From NCBI GenBank assembly GCA_029851415.1, contig CM056742.1, positions 90,386,748-90,450,747 on the forward strand: a DNA stretch of 64,000 bases. The letters run 5' to 3'. This DNA comes from Eretmocerus hayati (taxonomy: Eukaryota > Arthropoda > Insecta > Hymenoptera > Aphelinidae). Each line of letters begins with the position of its first letter. Positions within the stretch are counted from its first letter, which is position 1. Made by a program: the position numbers and the translations under genes. This document shows positions 32,513 through 44,479 of this stretch, in pieces. The notes under the pieces were generated by a model. The model was not told the DNA's origin and ran no database searches. It worked only from the letters and a program-made list of their open reading frames with translations.

Positions 32513-34149
32513 TAAACCTATTATATCTATCATATATCCAATTTTCAGACCGATCGGCGAACCGCCCCGCCTGTGGCGAGTTAAGGCGTGAGAGAATTAT
32601 GACCCTGTTCGGTCGAAAATTGCGGTTTTGTCACAAAGAAGCGTCTCCCAGTACCTTTCTATAGCAAGTAATAGACTTTTGAATGATGCAGAACTGTTGA
32701 AAATGAGTGGATCTTCAAAATGATCTAATGCGAGCGGCGGAAATAACGCGACTGTTCTTCTGACAACGTGAAAGCTGGCCTGTTCGGTCCAATCGCATAG
32801 TCCGTGAGATTTGCCCATATAGTCTCTCAGAAAATTTCGAGAAATGTGTCGTGTCTCTCTCTATTATAGCATGATGAGGCCATTGAACTTTGATGGCAGA
32901 ACGTCGCGAACAAACTGTTTGCATCACCAAGCTATTTCCAACATCTCATTACAGCTGCGCTAGTCCTACGAGATCGAATCAGTCATGTGGTCATTATTAT
33001 ACATTAGGAAGATCTTCAGGAAACTTAATTCTTCGAATCACCCGTCTTCGATCAAGAGCAGACAAACAGCCCAGGACTACCACGAAATTTTTCCAACATA
33101 TATGAGAGAATTCAGATGAGCACGCCACATCATTGATGAAGGAATGCATCCGAACTGATTTAAACATTGCTGAGAGTGTTGCGAGACGACGTTTTTTACT
33201 TCGATGTCGAAGTAATGACAGTAGACCAAACCATATGGGGATATCTCTGAAACTTCTAACATTGGCTGTCACAGCTCAGCCGAACTGGTTGTAGGACGTT
33301 TCTTCGGGTCTAACATGTCAAACCATCTTTGTTTGGATGTCCTGAGAGTGGTTAACAAGTTGGAGCTTGATCGGTGGATGAGGGGAGATACTAGAGTCAA
33401 TCATGTGCGAGAAAACACCCGAAAAACAACAAATTCACGTGTCACAACATCAGACTCTTGAAATTTGGCAGGCTCTCGTGAGTGAGGCGTTTCTGATCAA
33501 GTTCTGTAACTTCTCAGACTGATTATTGATGGTCCAAAGTGATGATTTTTTCAGTGAAGGAGAGTGTGCCTTACTGTGCTCAGCCGTGACACGTAGAGAT
33601 GTGAGTGTCACAGATTTTTGGAAAAAAAATTCTTGAGTCGCTTTAGACGCTACAGCTCGTGGAGCGTGATCTAGAGACACTTCGGAGAATCTTTATCGTA
33701 TTCTCAAGAAAGAACAAAGAAATTCAGCTGCTGTAGACCTATGTGGTTCGACGGGGAAGCCAGAGAACCGGAAGAACGAAAGAGAGAAGGTGCGTACAAC
33801 ATGCCTAATCACACAGCTTTTTGGAACGCACACCCGCGGTAAGGGGGGGGGGGGTGGCACAGACCTCTAAACACTGTGAACATGTTACAAATACCCTCAA
33901 AATATCATACCAATTTCCAACCTCAGAGACTTAGAACGCCCCACGAGTATCATCCGCTTGAACGAGGGCTGTGCAGCCCCTTTTTTGTGGAAAATGCATC
34001 GAGGAATGATGAAATCATTGGTGGAGCGTTCAGTATATTTCAATTCCGACTTTCGTTACTACATTCTAACACCTGATTCCATGCAAACTTTATACTTGGA
34101 CCATTGTGCTCGCTCAATAACGAGTTCTAGCCATATATCCCGATTTCCA
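32513..34149. other. Stretch without recognised gene
   Basis: Several open stretches on the minus strand (32997-33272, 32597-32930) have no recognisable domain. A run of G lies at 33845-33854. The phrase AGTTTCAGAGATATCC occurs inverted at about 33242 and direct at 34177. Confidence 0.35.
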
Positions 34150-34804
34150 CCGCTGTAACACTTTTTGAGGCCGAAGATCAAAAGTTTCAGAGATATCCTC
34201 ATGTACGAGATGTCGAGCAACGCCTGAACAACGTACATTTCTACAGTAAGTCAAGCAAATCGTCTTACGAATTACTCTTCTCGACAGTTTCTCGACGACT
34301 TCTAAATAATGAGATCAAAGATGTGAATATCGACCTAAATTCCTTCGATAGCAGATCACAAAAGTTACAGTCTGCTCTAAGTCGAACAAAAGTCGCTCCT
34401 GATGATCTGATTAGATTTCATGAACCTAGTCATCAGAGGTTCAAAAAGGTAGAATCTAGAGGGAACATGATGCACAAGAGAGAATTTACAAAACTGATAC
34501 CACCGAGATCAATTGATAATATTGTAATTGATGAGAGTAATTGAATCAAAAACTTCAGTGGCGTTGATCTTCCCAAGGATGTTATCGGAGTAACATCATT
34601 GGGCCAAAATTCCGGTCAAAGATCGAACATCGATGCCAAAGACATTCCTAATACTGTTAAAACGTGGAAACATGCCTCAATCGTTCAGGTTTTGATGATA
34701 TTGATAAGGACTCACTCCGTCTACAAGTCTGTAATGCCCTTCGTTCAGGATACCATAAAGCTGTGCACAATTAGCAGAAGATCGAGCTTTTTCTAAGAGA
34801 CTTA

Positions 34805-35371
34805 CAAGGGGGACCCACGAAGTGCGGATCACCAAATCTCACCAAACTTTTCCCACAGTCTTGTACACTTGGCGGTAGTTGATTCTTTCCGAGCTCCCGA
34901 CCGAGTATGCCGATCACAACAAAAAGTTGTGAGTGAGGTTTTCGACGCGCGTGCGCAGGAATCGAACTCTGACCATATGTGGAACACGCGCGTCTCTCCG
35001 CGACAACGAAGCATGCCGCCGATTCGGGACTCCTCACAACTTATTATTGTGATCGGCATACTCGGTCGGACGTCGGGAAGAATCAACTACCGCCAAGTGT
35101 ACCACCTAGGATATGAAGAATCCAGAGTAACTCCATCAAATGGGCCTTCTGTTCAGAGCTACAAGTAAGAATGTTAGTATTGTCAGTATATATATATATA
35201 TATCACTTTCTAACATGAGCCTATATGGGCATTGCTGATGTCATAGGCTGTAGCTTCGGACAGAGGGCCCATTTGACGGAGTAACTCTGGATTCTTCATA
35301 TTTTAGGTGGTACAAGACTATGGAATAGGTCTGGTGAGCTTTGCTGACCCGCACTTTGTGGGTCCCCCTTG
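34805..35371. mobile_element. Foldback element inside the Penelope-like element
   Basis: Terminal inverted repeats CAAGGGGGACCCAC...GTGGGTCCCCCTTG. The 3-bp TTA lies on both sides (34802-34804 and 35372-35374), as expected for PIF/Harbinger-type insertion. Arms of about 125 bp can be followed once the inner MITE is left out. The centre holds a (TA)n stretch. It separates two conserved blocks of the Penelope-like element. Confidence 0.72.
34866..35099. mobile_element. 234-bp MITE inside the foldback element
   Basis: The ends CACTTGGCGGTAGTTGATTC and their inverse are flanked by TA (34864-34865 and 35100-35101). The opposite arm of the host foldback (around 35300-35325, read in reverse) shows the same sequence without the insertion: CAGTCTTGTA joined to CCACCTA. 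The interior is itself self-complementary (GACGCGCG/CGCGCGTC). Confidence 0.78.
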
Positions 35372-35919
35372 TTAGTGAAACTATACATTTCTCGAAGTCA
35401 AATACAGATATTTTTTCGAGCAGAGCAGATGAAGGCAATGTCACGGTATTTTCAGACAGAAGCGGTTACTCATAGAAAATCCAAGATCTCTTATCCGACC
35501 GTCATGTTCACGAACCCATCGAGTCAAATCTAATGAAGAGTATTCAAACTAGAGCCCATGAGCTGCTGAAGAATCGGAAATGGCCAAGGTCATTTTCCTC
35601 GAACATATCACAACAATGCACTAACCTAGATGGATACCTCTATATTCAGATGTTATGGCCCCCTCAGAATTCATGAAGCAGGTGCTGTTTCGAGACCTAT
35701 CATCTCCACAATCAACAATCTTACTCATTGTCTATCTCTCCTCTTATATGAAGAACCCAAAGACTGCATCAGGTCATCAAAATCACATATTCACAACAAC
35801 TCTGATCTGAGAAATGAACTAAGAGACTTGAAAATTCCGGAAGATCACATATTAATTTCCCTCGATGTACAGTCCCTACCATAAATGATAGAACACGCAT
35901 ACCCGCACCAAATCGAGGA

Positions 35920-36392
35920 TAGTTTTGGTGCTCTCAGTTGTACGGCAATTTTAGAGAGAACATATTGAAGATCACAAAAAAATCCGTCGATTCATGAGTT
36001 TTGAACATTTTTCACGTGCTGTTTGAAGGACCGTAATCAACGTTGAATCTCTGAAAAATATCGTCTTCAGTCAATCACCTACAATTTTGACGGGAGTCAT
36101 TCAATCACAAAATCCCTACGGGATCTTGTAGATCGTTTCAAAAGCTATAATTTTCATTCTTGAAGGTTTTCTCTACGACCTTCCCTGTCCAAGTAACGGA
36201 CTGGGAAAGAAAACTTTGTATTACATAGGCTGCTCATGGAAATACCGAGGCTGATGCCTGTTTCATCTCGCCTTGCTCTATTCTAGCGCAAAAATTAATC
36301 AAAAGAATATCATGGTACATGTTACCGACGTCAAATCATCTCATCTGTCAGATAATGCCATCAGATTTTGCCTCAAATGTGACCTAGAGAAA
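35920..36392 (+). repeat. Left arm of large inverted repeat
   Basis: About 470 bp that recur inverted at 51048-51520 with roughly 75-80% similarity by eye. A shared landmark is CTTTGTATTACATAGGCTGC. Without the 14.6 kb LTR insertion the two arms would be separated by only about 45 bp. Not recognisably coding. Confidence 0.65.
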
Positions 36393-36419
36393 CTATCTCA
36401 TAATAAGTCCTATTCTTTG

Positions 36420-36653
36420 TGTAATGTATTCACACCAGCTGCTTGAGCTGTGCATATGTGTATGTAAGTGTGCATCCCTGCATAGTGCTGCCACCACCGC
36501 AGCCCATATGTAAGCACGGCTTGAGAGAGCAGAACGTACTATACCACCGTATAAGTAAGACCCCTTATCCTATAGTCTTGTACTCCAAAGTTGGAGTTAC
36601 AAATAAATAGTCATATAGTGAAACTGCGTGCTATCATCATTTAGTACACAACA
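36420..36653 (+). repeat. Element 3 5' LTR
   Basis: 234 bp, TG...CA ends. It includes AATAAA near the 3' end. Confidence 0.92.
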
Positions 36654-36655
36654 AT

Positions 36656-36673
36656 TGGCAACGAGGATAAAAA
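36656..36673 (+). other. Primer-binding-site region of element 3
   Basis: TGGCAACGAGGATAAAAA follows the LTR by 2 nt. Similar TGGCRACGAGGAT leaders are common in Mag-type elements. The matching tRNA was not determined. Confidence 0.6.
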
Positions 36674-36799
36674 GTAACAAAAAATGAGTACTTATAGCGT
36701 GAGAAAAGTTCTCCAAGAGCCGGCCGGAAAAGACAAAGGTTGATATATGTCCCCACCACGTGCTCCACGCTAAGAGGAAAGGGGATCTGAAGAAAGCAA

Positions 36800-36961
36800 A
36801 TGTCATCTGGACCGTCATCATTAGAATCGTTAGAAAAATCAGGTGATCTCGAAAATACTATTGTTGACCTCGACGACTCTTCTAATCGAGTAATTAACGA
36901 AGAACAATCAACCGCCTCGACACGTGCAGCGGCCGTAGCAAGTGCGAGTGTGGGTGAGACA
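36800..36961 (+). pseudogene. gag: Gag of element 3, N-terminal piece
   Basis: ATG-started, acidic and Ser-rich, open up to the nested insertion at 36961. After the second gaca copy (46555-46558) the same phase continues for about 40 codons, so the insertion split a then-open gag frame. Confidence 0.65.
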
Positions 36962-38612
36962 TGTGAGGTACCAAAGGGCTCTGGATCTCGGGAGAGAGCC
37001 GGATGCTTGGTAGTAAATTGTATATAGGGATACCCCAATAGAGGTGTACGATTTTTCGTGGATTGACCTTATTTTCATGGATATTATGGATTCGGAATGC
37101 GGACTATCCTAGCCCTTGCTCACCCATATCCGGGGACTGAGGCCCTTCAACGAGGCGGCAAAAGCTAAAGATCTCCTCAACTTTCAAAGGTGAACTATAT
37201 AGGTACTTAGGTACAGATTCATTCGACCTTAGAAAGCTGATTTTTGTATATCTTAAACTATTTTTTGCAAGTGAGCGCCGAGGGGACTGAGGCCCTCATG
37301 CACATCGACTTTCAAAAAATATGTAACTCTTTCATAAGTGAACGCCGAGGGGACTGAGGCCCTCATGCATATCGACTTATGAAAGATGTGAGATTGGCTC
37401 ACCCGGGTTTCTAAGAGTGTAGAGAGGACTGAGGCTCCTACACAAACATGGATTCCCGGGGTGCGTAATTTTGAATCAGACGAATACTGGAGAAGTGCGG
37501 GGACTTAGGCCCGAACTGCCATCACAGCATCGTCCTGGACCTGCATCGAGGCATATCAATACTACAAGATATTACCAATGAAATATCGACATTCATTTTC
37601 AACTCTTTATACAGACTTGAGGGAAGCCAGAGCACCAAAGCCTCGATACAGCTCTAATATTCAAATGAGCGCAAGCCTGCCACAATGGGCTGATGAGCCT
37701 GTATTCATACTCGGTGCTCTGGCTGTACAGTATATCTATATTGTACGTTAGATGATGATTTAGATGATAGAATGATGGAAAAACGATGATTCTTCTTGGA
37801 AATTCATATTTTCCGATGATATTGGTAGATTCTTCTATTATCCTTGGATTAGTCGCATCAAAATATATTACAAGTGATAAAAAACTCAAAATTGGCTGCT
37901 TCAATTATTTAGTAATAAATAAAAGATAATTTTCTGGAACATTCTAGAAACACGTGGTTTCCTATCTTTTTGTAATTACTATTTAATCACAGTATATACT
38001 TTAAATTTTTCTTCATAATCGAGCTTCTAGGCGATTCTCTGATCCTTTAAACAACTTATTCCACTCGAAAAGTTATCTTACAACTACTTATTCACATATT
38101 TACAACGAGACCGAATTCTCAAAAAATAAGTAATTTTATGACAAATAAATGACAGGAAATCCTTTCAAAATCGGTCTTATGTGTCCAAAAAACCGAATTT
38201 AGTTGGAACTCTCAAGCTAGAGAATTTTATAGGCAAATCAAGTTTGCAAAATAAAATAGGACTCTCAAATAGATTTTTCATGGGAAAGAAATATTTTCAC
38301 TTGATAGTTCTCAAAACAAGCTGATTAATGGGAAAAAGAAGTTTTAAATTTGGTGGTGATTTATATCAAAAATTCCTCATAGAAACCTATAGAATTTTCG
38401 GTATTTCCATGTATTGGTACGTATATGTATTTACGTAAAACTGTGTAAGTTTACCCATTGAACTGCACGCCCTCGGCCGGGGAGGGGAGAAGTTCCCTAC
38501 CGTACCGGCTCGAGAGAAGCGCGACCGTTCAAATGCTATAAAGTGGCTATATACATTGATTACTTTCCGATATTGAAAATAGCAACGAAATTTTGGGGTT
38601 ATGGCACTCACA
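36962..38612 (-). repeat. Element 4 3' LTR
   Basis: 1651 bp. It contains several copies of GGGGACTGAGGCCC at 37131-37515, an internal short repeat. Confidence 0.93.
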
Positions 38613-38623
38613 TGCCCCCCATT
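38613..38623 (-). other. Polypurine tract of element 4
   Basis: Reads AATGGGGGGCA on the minus strand, directly next to the 3' LTR. It would prime plus-strand DNA. Confidence 0.75.
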
Positions 38624-38806
38624 AAAATTTGAGATTTTTGAAAAATGAAAATTTTAATCGAAAAGTGACATTCTAGTAACTCAAAATTTTGTTACTTTTA
38701 ATGAAGGTACTTCTCATTCATATGAAATGAAAATTATGATAATATGAGCGAAAAGTAAATATCGAGGTTAGGAAACGAGAAATCACATTTCTGTTTTCGA
38801 AGGCTA

Positions 38807-39300
38807 TTAATTCATGTATTTCTCTTCAAACTCATTACATAAGTCAGACAGAGTTTCGTTCTTCAAACTTTCATTGAACTCCACTCTCTTGATAGAACTA
38901 AACAGATGATCTGCACCACTTTCCTCCAGTAATTGGCATAACTCGTATAATTCCGAATCAGAATCATTCGTGCTCTGCCTCGGTCTCTTCTCAGGTTTAG
39001 AGCTCGTTGTCCTCATACGTTTTTGTAAGGGCAACGGTATGTACGGAGTCTGCAAAATACAGGAGTGAGCGTATAAGCACTGGAATTTCAGCTGCGAAAT
39101 ATTTGTGTGTATGTCCTCGGCCTTACCTCGACAGCTGGGGACGAGATGGAGGGGGACTCGGAGCTCTGCGTAACCAAACGAGGTGGCCGTGGTGATGGCT
39201 CCAACAGGAATTTTGGAGTGGGGATGTACTGCGGTGCCGGCGTAGTGAGCAAACGGACTACTTCTTCCGTCTGCGTCCATTTATCCTTGCACCAAATTTT
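38807..39300 (-). CDS. Candidate spliced downstream ORF of element 4
   Basis: Lies between integrase and the 3' LTR, the env position. A 77-bp intron is suggested at 39126-39050 by donor GAG|GTAAGG and acceptor TATTTTGCAG. Exon 2 (39049-38807) reads TPYIPLPLQKRMR, a basic stretch KPEKRPRQ, then an acidic helical end (LYELCQLLEESGADHLF...EFEEKYMN). The preceding exon is open in two frames. The one in phase reads WTQTEEVVRLL followed by Pro/Ser-rich sequence. No signal peptide or membrane segment, so not a usual Env. The true start is not settled; an ATG exists at 39280 only in the other frame. Unrecognised. Confidence 0.4.
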
Positions 39301-39523
39301 ATTTGTTTAGATGCGTTCACAATTATTTATTGCGAGCGAGGCTGAGACAGATTGAAAACGCGATCCTCAACCGTATAACTTTGTTAGGGCGCGCAAACCC
39401 TTTCCAAAAGCTTGCGACTCATGACCCGTCTGAATCATACGATCCACTCGTAGAAACGGCTCGAAAGAAGGTGACGCATTTCGTCTCATTTCTGGCATAC
39501 GACTGATGGACCCCCGGGGAGGA

Positions 39524-42500
39524 CTAAGCGTCGCTGACACCATCATTGGTATTTTGTAAGTAAGGCTTGAGCAAACTCAAATGGAATTTTCCTCGTTCTC
39601 GCCGAGTAGTGGGATCGACTAGTAAGTATGTGTCGACACCTACAACTTTGGCGATGCTATATGGACCTTTATATATGTGGAAGAATTTTGAAACTTTTTC
39701 TTGCAGCAAATCCGATATTGCATGGGATTTTAAAAGCACGAGGTCACCAACTTCGTATTTGAAATGAATTAAACTTTCATTCATCTTTTCAGCACGGTTT
39801 TTTAGAAGTCGATGTGCTCTTTTAGAAGCAAGTACGATTTTTTCCTCATGAGGAATATTATCGTTGCACTCATCAGTGCTGTGTAAATAAGATTTCCAGA
39901 TCCTTTCCGGTTTCTTATTCAGATGTAATTCTAAAGGAGTAAATCTAGTGGTACTGTGGTGTACACCTCGTTCAATATATTTTGAACAATTTCAATATAC
40001 TTGAACCAGGCCTTGTGGGATTTGTCAAGATAAGTACGCAAAAAACGGTCTATCTCTCGATGGGTTCTTTCGACCAAATTAGATTGAGGATGTTTTACTG
40101 AGCTGAAAATTAATTGGATTCCCTCCTCTTGTAATTTTTTAGCCCACTGAATGGCTTGGAATTGGGATCCATGATCACACAAGATCTTTTTTGGTTTTCC
40201 GTAATTTGGAATATAATCACCAAAAATCTTGTTGATTACTGTATTTGTGTTTGCCTTTTTGATTGGATATAGTACTACAAATTTGCTGAATGCATCTATC
40301 GCACTGAGTACGTACTTTACGCCCCCCGTTGACGTGGGTAATGGGCCGTAAAAGTCGATGCATAACAATTCATTCGGCTCGTTGGTCAAGATTGGTTGAA
40401 AAACTGGATTGTATGCACGTGTAACGTGTTTTGCTCTCTGGCAAATGTCACAAACACGTAATATTTTTGTGACTGTTCGACGCATAGATTTGATATAGAA
40501 ATCCTCTTCCAACAGCCAGCAAATTTTTTGAGATCCAACGTGCCCATAAATTTGGTGTAATTCATGCACCAGCGTTGGGACAACGTTGTTTGGAAGTATT
40601 ATTTTGAACGTTCCATTTTTTGAAATTATTTGCAATATGTCATTTTTAATGCGATATTTTCGACAAATTTCCTCATCGTTCTGGGATATCCCCTTAAAAA
40701 TTTTCTCGAGATTTTCATCTTCTTTTTGAAGATGACTCAAATCTTTCAATTTTTTAGTGAGTACCGCCGAAGGGGATCCCGCAAGAGTAGAGGCGATGAG
40801 AATTTCATCCTCACTCCTTGAATTTGGTGGGTCTATCCGACTTAACAGGTCGGCCACTACGTTATTTGGTCCGGGGATATACTCCGGATCCAGATTATAG
40901 TCTTGTATAGCCAAATTCCAACGTCGCAAGCGCGCGTTTGAGAATTTGCAAGTTTTCAAAAAAGTGAGGGCTTCATGATCAGTTCTGAGAATGATTTTCT
41001 TGGCTCCTCGTAAGTAGCTGTCGAGCTTACTAAGGGCCCAGACCACGGCAAGCATTTCTTTTTCACTGGTAAAGTACCCCATTTCTGGGCCTCTTAGGGC
41101 CCTTGATATGAGATAATAACGTTTTCATCGCCATTCTCATCTAATTGGGATAGCACAGCTCCCAGTGAATGCTGGCTTGCATCCGTACTCAAAATGAACG
41201 GTATAGATGGGTCAGCAAATTTCAAGATAATATTTTCGACGAACAGGTCTTTGATTCGATTAAATGCAGATTCACATTCTTCTGTCCATGTGAATGTGGC
41301 ACCCTTTTTCAAGAGCTCCAGCAAAGGTTTAGTTTCGTGTGCGAAATTTTTCGCGAATTTTTTGTAGAAATTTACAAAGCCTAGAAAGCTCTGCAATTGT
41401 TTAACATTTTCTGGCCTTTTTAAATTTTTTATTGCCATAATTTTGTCCGGGGTTGGTTTGAGTCCTTCCGAGGATAAAGTATGTCCAAGGAATCTGACTT
41501 CTTCCTGCACGAAATGGGATTTCTTGAATCCCAAAGCGAGGTTGTGTTTTTGTAGTCTCTCGAAGAGGATCTCCCAATGGCGAAGATGCTCTTCGAAATC
41601 TTTTGACACGCAGACTAAATCATCCACGAAGGCGTTCAAAAAGGAATGAAGATCGCCGAGGGCAAGATCGAGACCACGTACTAAAGCTGCGGTACTTGTA
41701 CACGTACCAAACGGAACCACACAGAATTCATATACAGCGCCATCTAGGACGAAGGCTGTATATTTTCTGCTAGATTCCTCTAGGGGAATTTGATAAAAAC
41801 TAGAAAGAAGGTCGAAGGTTGATATATACTTGATACCATGACAGTCTTGGGAAATTTCTTCGACTGCTGGAGGGGCCTCATAATCTTGAACCATTCGAGC
41901 GTTTAAATTACGGGCATCTAGGCATAACCTAATGGATCCATCACTTTTTATTACGATGACTATCGGATTTATGTAGGTACTGTTTGACCTCCTGATTATT
42001 TTATATCTCAACAAACGTTTGATCTCCTCTCTGACTTTTTCTCTATAATTCATTGGAATGGGATAAGGTTTTGTGTAGAAAGGCGTATTATCTCTGAGCG
42101 TCATTTTATGCTCATATATTTTCAGAAGACCAGGAGATTTTCGGAAAACTACACGATGCTTTTTTATAAGCCTGCGTAGTCTAGCTTTTTGTTGCCGATT
42201 TAACGTTGTGCATTCCTTAAGCTTCTCCTCAATCTCCTCATCTGAAAGTTCTTCCGAAGACTCTGAGTAATGGGCAGCTCCATAGGAGCAGCTACCCACA
42301 AAAAATGAGTTCGCCCCCTGTGAAGGTGACTCGGTTTCCGTGTCTACTGCTAATCTTAAGCAGGACGATTCTTCATCCAGTGTGAAAGAATCGACATGAG
42401 ACACTGTCTCGACTTTTTTGTCGATTTTAAATGTTAGTTTTTCATTCTCAGTATTCATATTCATTTTTAGGCCTTTCTGTGCATCATAACCTAGTATGCA

Positions 42501-42851
42501 GTCCTTCGTTAGTTTAGGAACTACGATGAATATTAAAGAGAAAATCAGAGATCCAATCTGAGTAGTCATCAGGCATTGGTATTTTATACGAGTGGACTTT
42601 TGTCCAGTGGCTCCTCGGATTATCTTTCCGGAGATAGGGAGAGTTGGACAGATTTTGAAAACGTCCTGGTGTTGTAGATAAAAATCCTCTGAGATGCAAG
42701 TAACTTCACTTCCAGAATCCACCAGTGTACTAATATCAATACCTTCGATTTTCATAACAATTTCAGGGCATTTGCGTTTTACACAATTTTCCCCTGGTGG
42801 CTCGATATCGTGGAGTAAATCCCCTCGGGGATCGTTATAAATTGACCTCAT
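39524..42851 (-). pseudogene. pol: Pol of element 4, two frameshifts
   Basis: Pieces in order on the minus strand. 42851-41094: protease (LVDSGSEVTCISEDFY; GYDAQKGL) and RT (IRLCLDARNLNA, STFDLLSSFYQIPLEE, catalytic FVDD, FLGHTLSSEGL) with the start of RNase H (STDASQHSLGAVLSQ). Frameshift near 41100. 41082-39931: RNase H rest (SEKEMLAVVWAL, TDHEALTFL) and integrase (HHCC: HELHQIYGH...CDICQ; D in LLCIDFYGP, D in ILCDHGSQF, E in LVERTHREID). Second frameshift near 39960 at a CA repeat. 39784-39524: integrase C-terminal module (VGDLVLLKSH, YKGPYSIAKV, RGKFHLSLLKPY). Catalytic residues are all present; the breaks alone disable it. An upstream extension to about 42911 would overlap gag in the -1 frame. 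Confidence 0.9.
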
Positions 42852-42895
42852 GTTGATTTCTTCAGTTGCATGTTGCTGCGTGGAGGAACATGCAA

Positions 42896-44274
42896 CTACT
42901 GGGAGTTTTTCGAATTCTCAATATCCTCAACCAAGCTGAGGACATCGACGTCCTTTTCGTAGTCCTTTGCCGCAGCCTTGGCTAATTTTCCAGCCTCCTT
43001 AGCCTCAGGAGGCTTTCGAGTTCTGGGCTTGGGCTTCGGCTTTTGAGGTGGTTTTTTAGAATCTTTTCCAGTGGTGCTCGAACTCAAACTTCGAGTTTGC
43101 CACACTTGGGGCTTCTTCTTCTCGTCTGATTGATCCGATTGTTGCTGAGCTCGTTTTGTTCTGGCTCTTGCGTCATCACTATCGAAATCAGCGAGAGTAT
43201 TGAAGGAAGCACTTTTTGATTTGTCGGCACTACCACGAATGGCTGCCCGTACTTCTCTTTCAAAATGTTGACACAGTTGATTCACAATGTCGGTATCTTC
43301 TCGCGTCTCGTCTAACTCGAGAGCGATGTTAAATAGTTCAATGGCATATTCTACGCGGGATTTTTCCCCGTTGGGATAATATTTTCCAAATTAAATTTCT
43401 GCTTCATGGAACGCTTTACGTTTTCGTTCCAAAATTGTTCTTTGAATCTGATTTCAAATTCGTCAAGAGAGACGATCTCTTCTTCGTGTAAATGGAACCA
43501 GCCAATCGCTGTCCCCTGAAGAGATTTAGAAATTAATAGAGAGAGCTCTTGCTCATCTAAAGCCATGGTTTCTACATACCTGCAAAAATTTCGCAAGAAA
43601 CGTACAGGTCTTTCTCCTAATTCTCCTTTGAAAATGGGAGAAGGTAATTTTAATCTTCTAGTTATTGGTTCTGAGGAACCCATAGATTGTCTTTTCAAAT
43701 CTTTGACTTGATTGGAGATTGCTAACTGTCTCTCCCCAATGTCTTTCATGGCCTGTTGACCAAAAGTGACATCTTTTTCCAAATCCGCGATGGTCTCATT
43801 TCTTAATTCCACCACGAACCTGTTGAGTTCGTCCTTTTCAGTATCTAGGATTTGGACCCTTTCGTTTAATTTTACAAGGGAGTCTTCAAGAACTTTATTC
43901 TCTTGGCGCAAAGAGGCATTTTCTTCAGAAATTTCTTTCAGTGTACCCAAAATGGAATCGAATTTCTGATGGAATTCATCTTTTTCCTTAATGAGACTTT
44001 CTAAAGTTTTGGTGGTACTCTCGTTTTCGTGTACAAGATTCTTAATTTCGGATAATACATCATGTGATTTTTCGAGATTATTCAATCTGGTGAACAGCTG
44101 AGCTTGTTCTTCATCTAGTATTTTCAATTCATCAGTAACAGCCCTTGTCCATGCTCGAGTGTTTTTTTGTGTATGGTCGACCCCGTCTACCGGATTCTCA
44201 ATACGTTCTAGTAATGCTTGAGCTGATACATCAGCCCTGTCTTCGTCCGCAATTGATCGCCGTGTAGTAGGCAT
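42896..44274 (-). pseudogene. gag: Gag of element 4 with frameshift
   Basis: ATG at 44274 (MPTTRRS). Residues about 40-200 are a long coiled coil (LNNLEKSHDVLSEIKNLVHE through LNERVQILDTEKDELNRFV), unusual in length for a Gypsy Gag. The capsid region follows (LPSPIFKGELGERPVRFLRN, GTAIGWFHLHEEE, FRIRFKEQFW-like block). A frameshift near 43366 separates it from the C-terminal part (43285-42896), which is Ser-rich then Lys/Pro-rich (KPPQKPKPKPRTRKPPE) and lacks a CCHC knuckle. A basic tail may replace the zinc knuckle in RNA binding. The stop at 42896 overlaps an open pol frame. Confidence 0.82.
42905..42911 (-). promoter_or_regulatory. Possible -1 frameshift site of element 4
   Basis: Reads GAAAAAC on the minus strand, in phase G|AAA|AAC with gag, nine nucleotides before the gag stop. 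The pol frame is open across it. It departs from the canonical heptamer at its first base. Confidence 0.35.
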
Positions 44275-44479
44275 TTTGGTCGTGGAATACACTCTCGAGT
44301 TGGTTGGGTTGTCTAGTAGCTGGGGCTTTTACTGAACGAACTGAGTATGGATGATTTTTTATTATTATTATTTTTTTTTTTTTTTACTTTTACGTTAGAG
44401 ATCGAATTGCATTCAATTAGTATTGCATTATTATGATTAGATACGTTCGAAAAAATGATAATATGTCATTAAAAATTTT

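Larger units (their letters stand above)
34150..35890 (+). mobile_element. Degraded Penelope-like element
   Basis: Broken frames match the Penelope reverse transcriptase in order. 34250-34790: an N-terminal region with a TGA at 34542-34544 and the block IKNFSGVDLPKDVIGVTSLG, similar to the NLS..LP..V..LSLGPNF signature. After a foldback insertion, 35435-35600 has ADEGNVTVFSD (the ADKGN signature), followed by a Tyr and LLSDRHVHEPI. 35630-35884 has RCYGPLRIHEAGAVSRPIIS (the YGLPKIHK..PLRPI signature) and ends ISLDVQSLP, like the SFDVVSLF motif. Frameshifts and stops throughout make it inactive. The catalytic YADD region and GIY-YIG domain were not found. Confidence 0.65.

Noticed and set aside
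32177..32533. Two overlapping opposite-strand ORFs (82-118 codons)
   Set aside because: Produced by the palindrome; their proteins mirror each other and have arginine/serine-rich low complexity.
35920..36392. GIY-YIG endonuclease of the Penelope-like element
   Set aside because: A stretch near 36215 translates to LYYIGCS, but the second, inverted copy of the same DNA does not keep a frame and the surrounding motif residues are missing.
38807..39280. Envelope gene for element 4
   Set aside because: No signal peptide, membrane segment or furin-like site; the product is short and charged.
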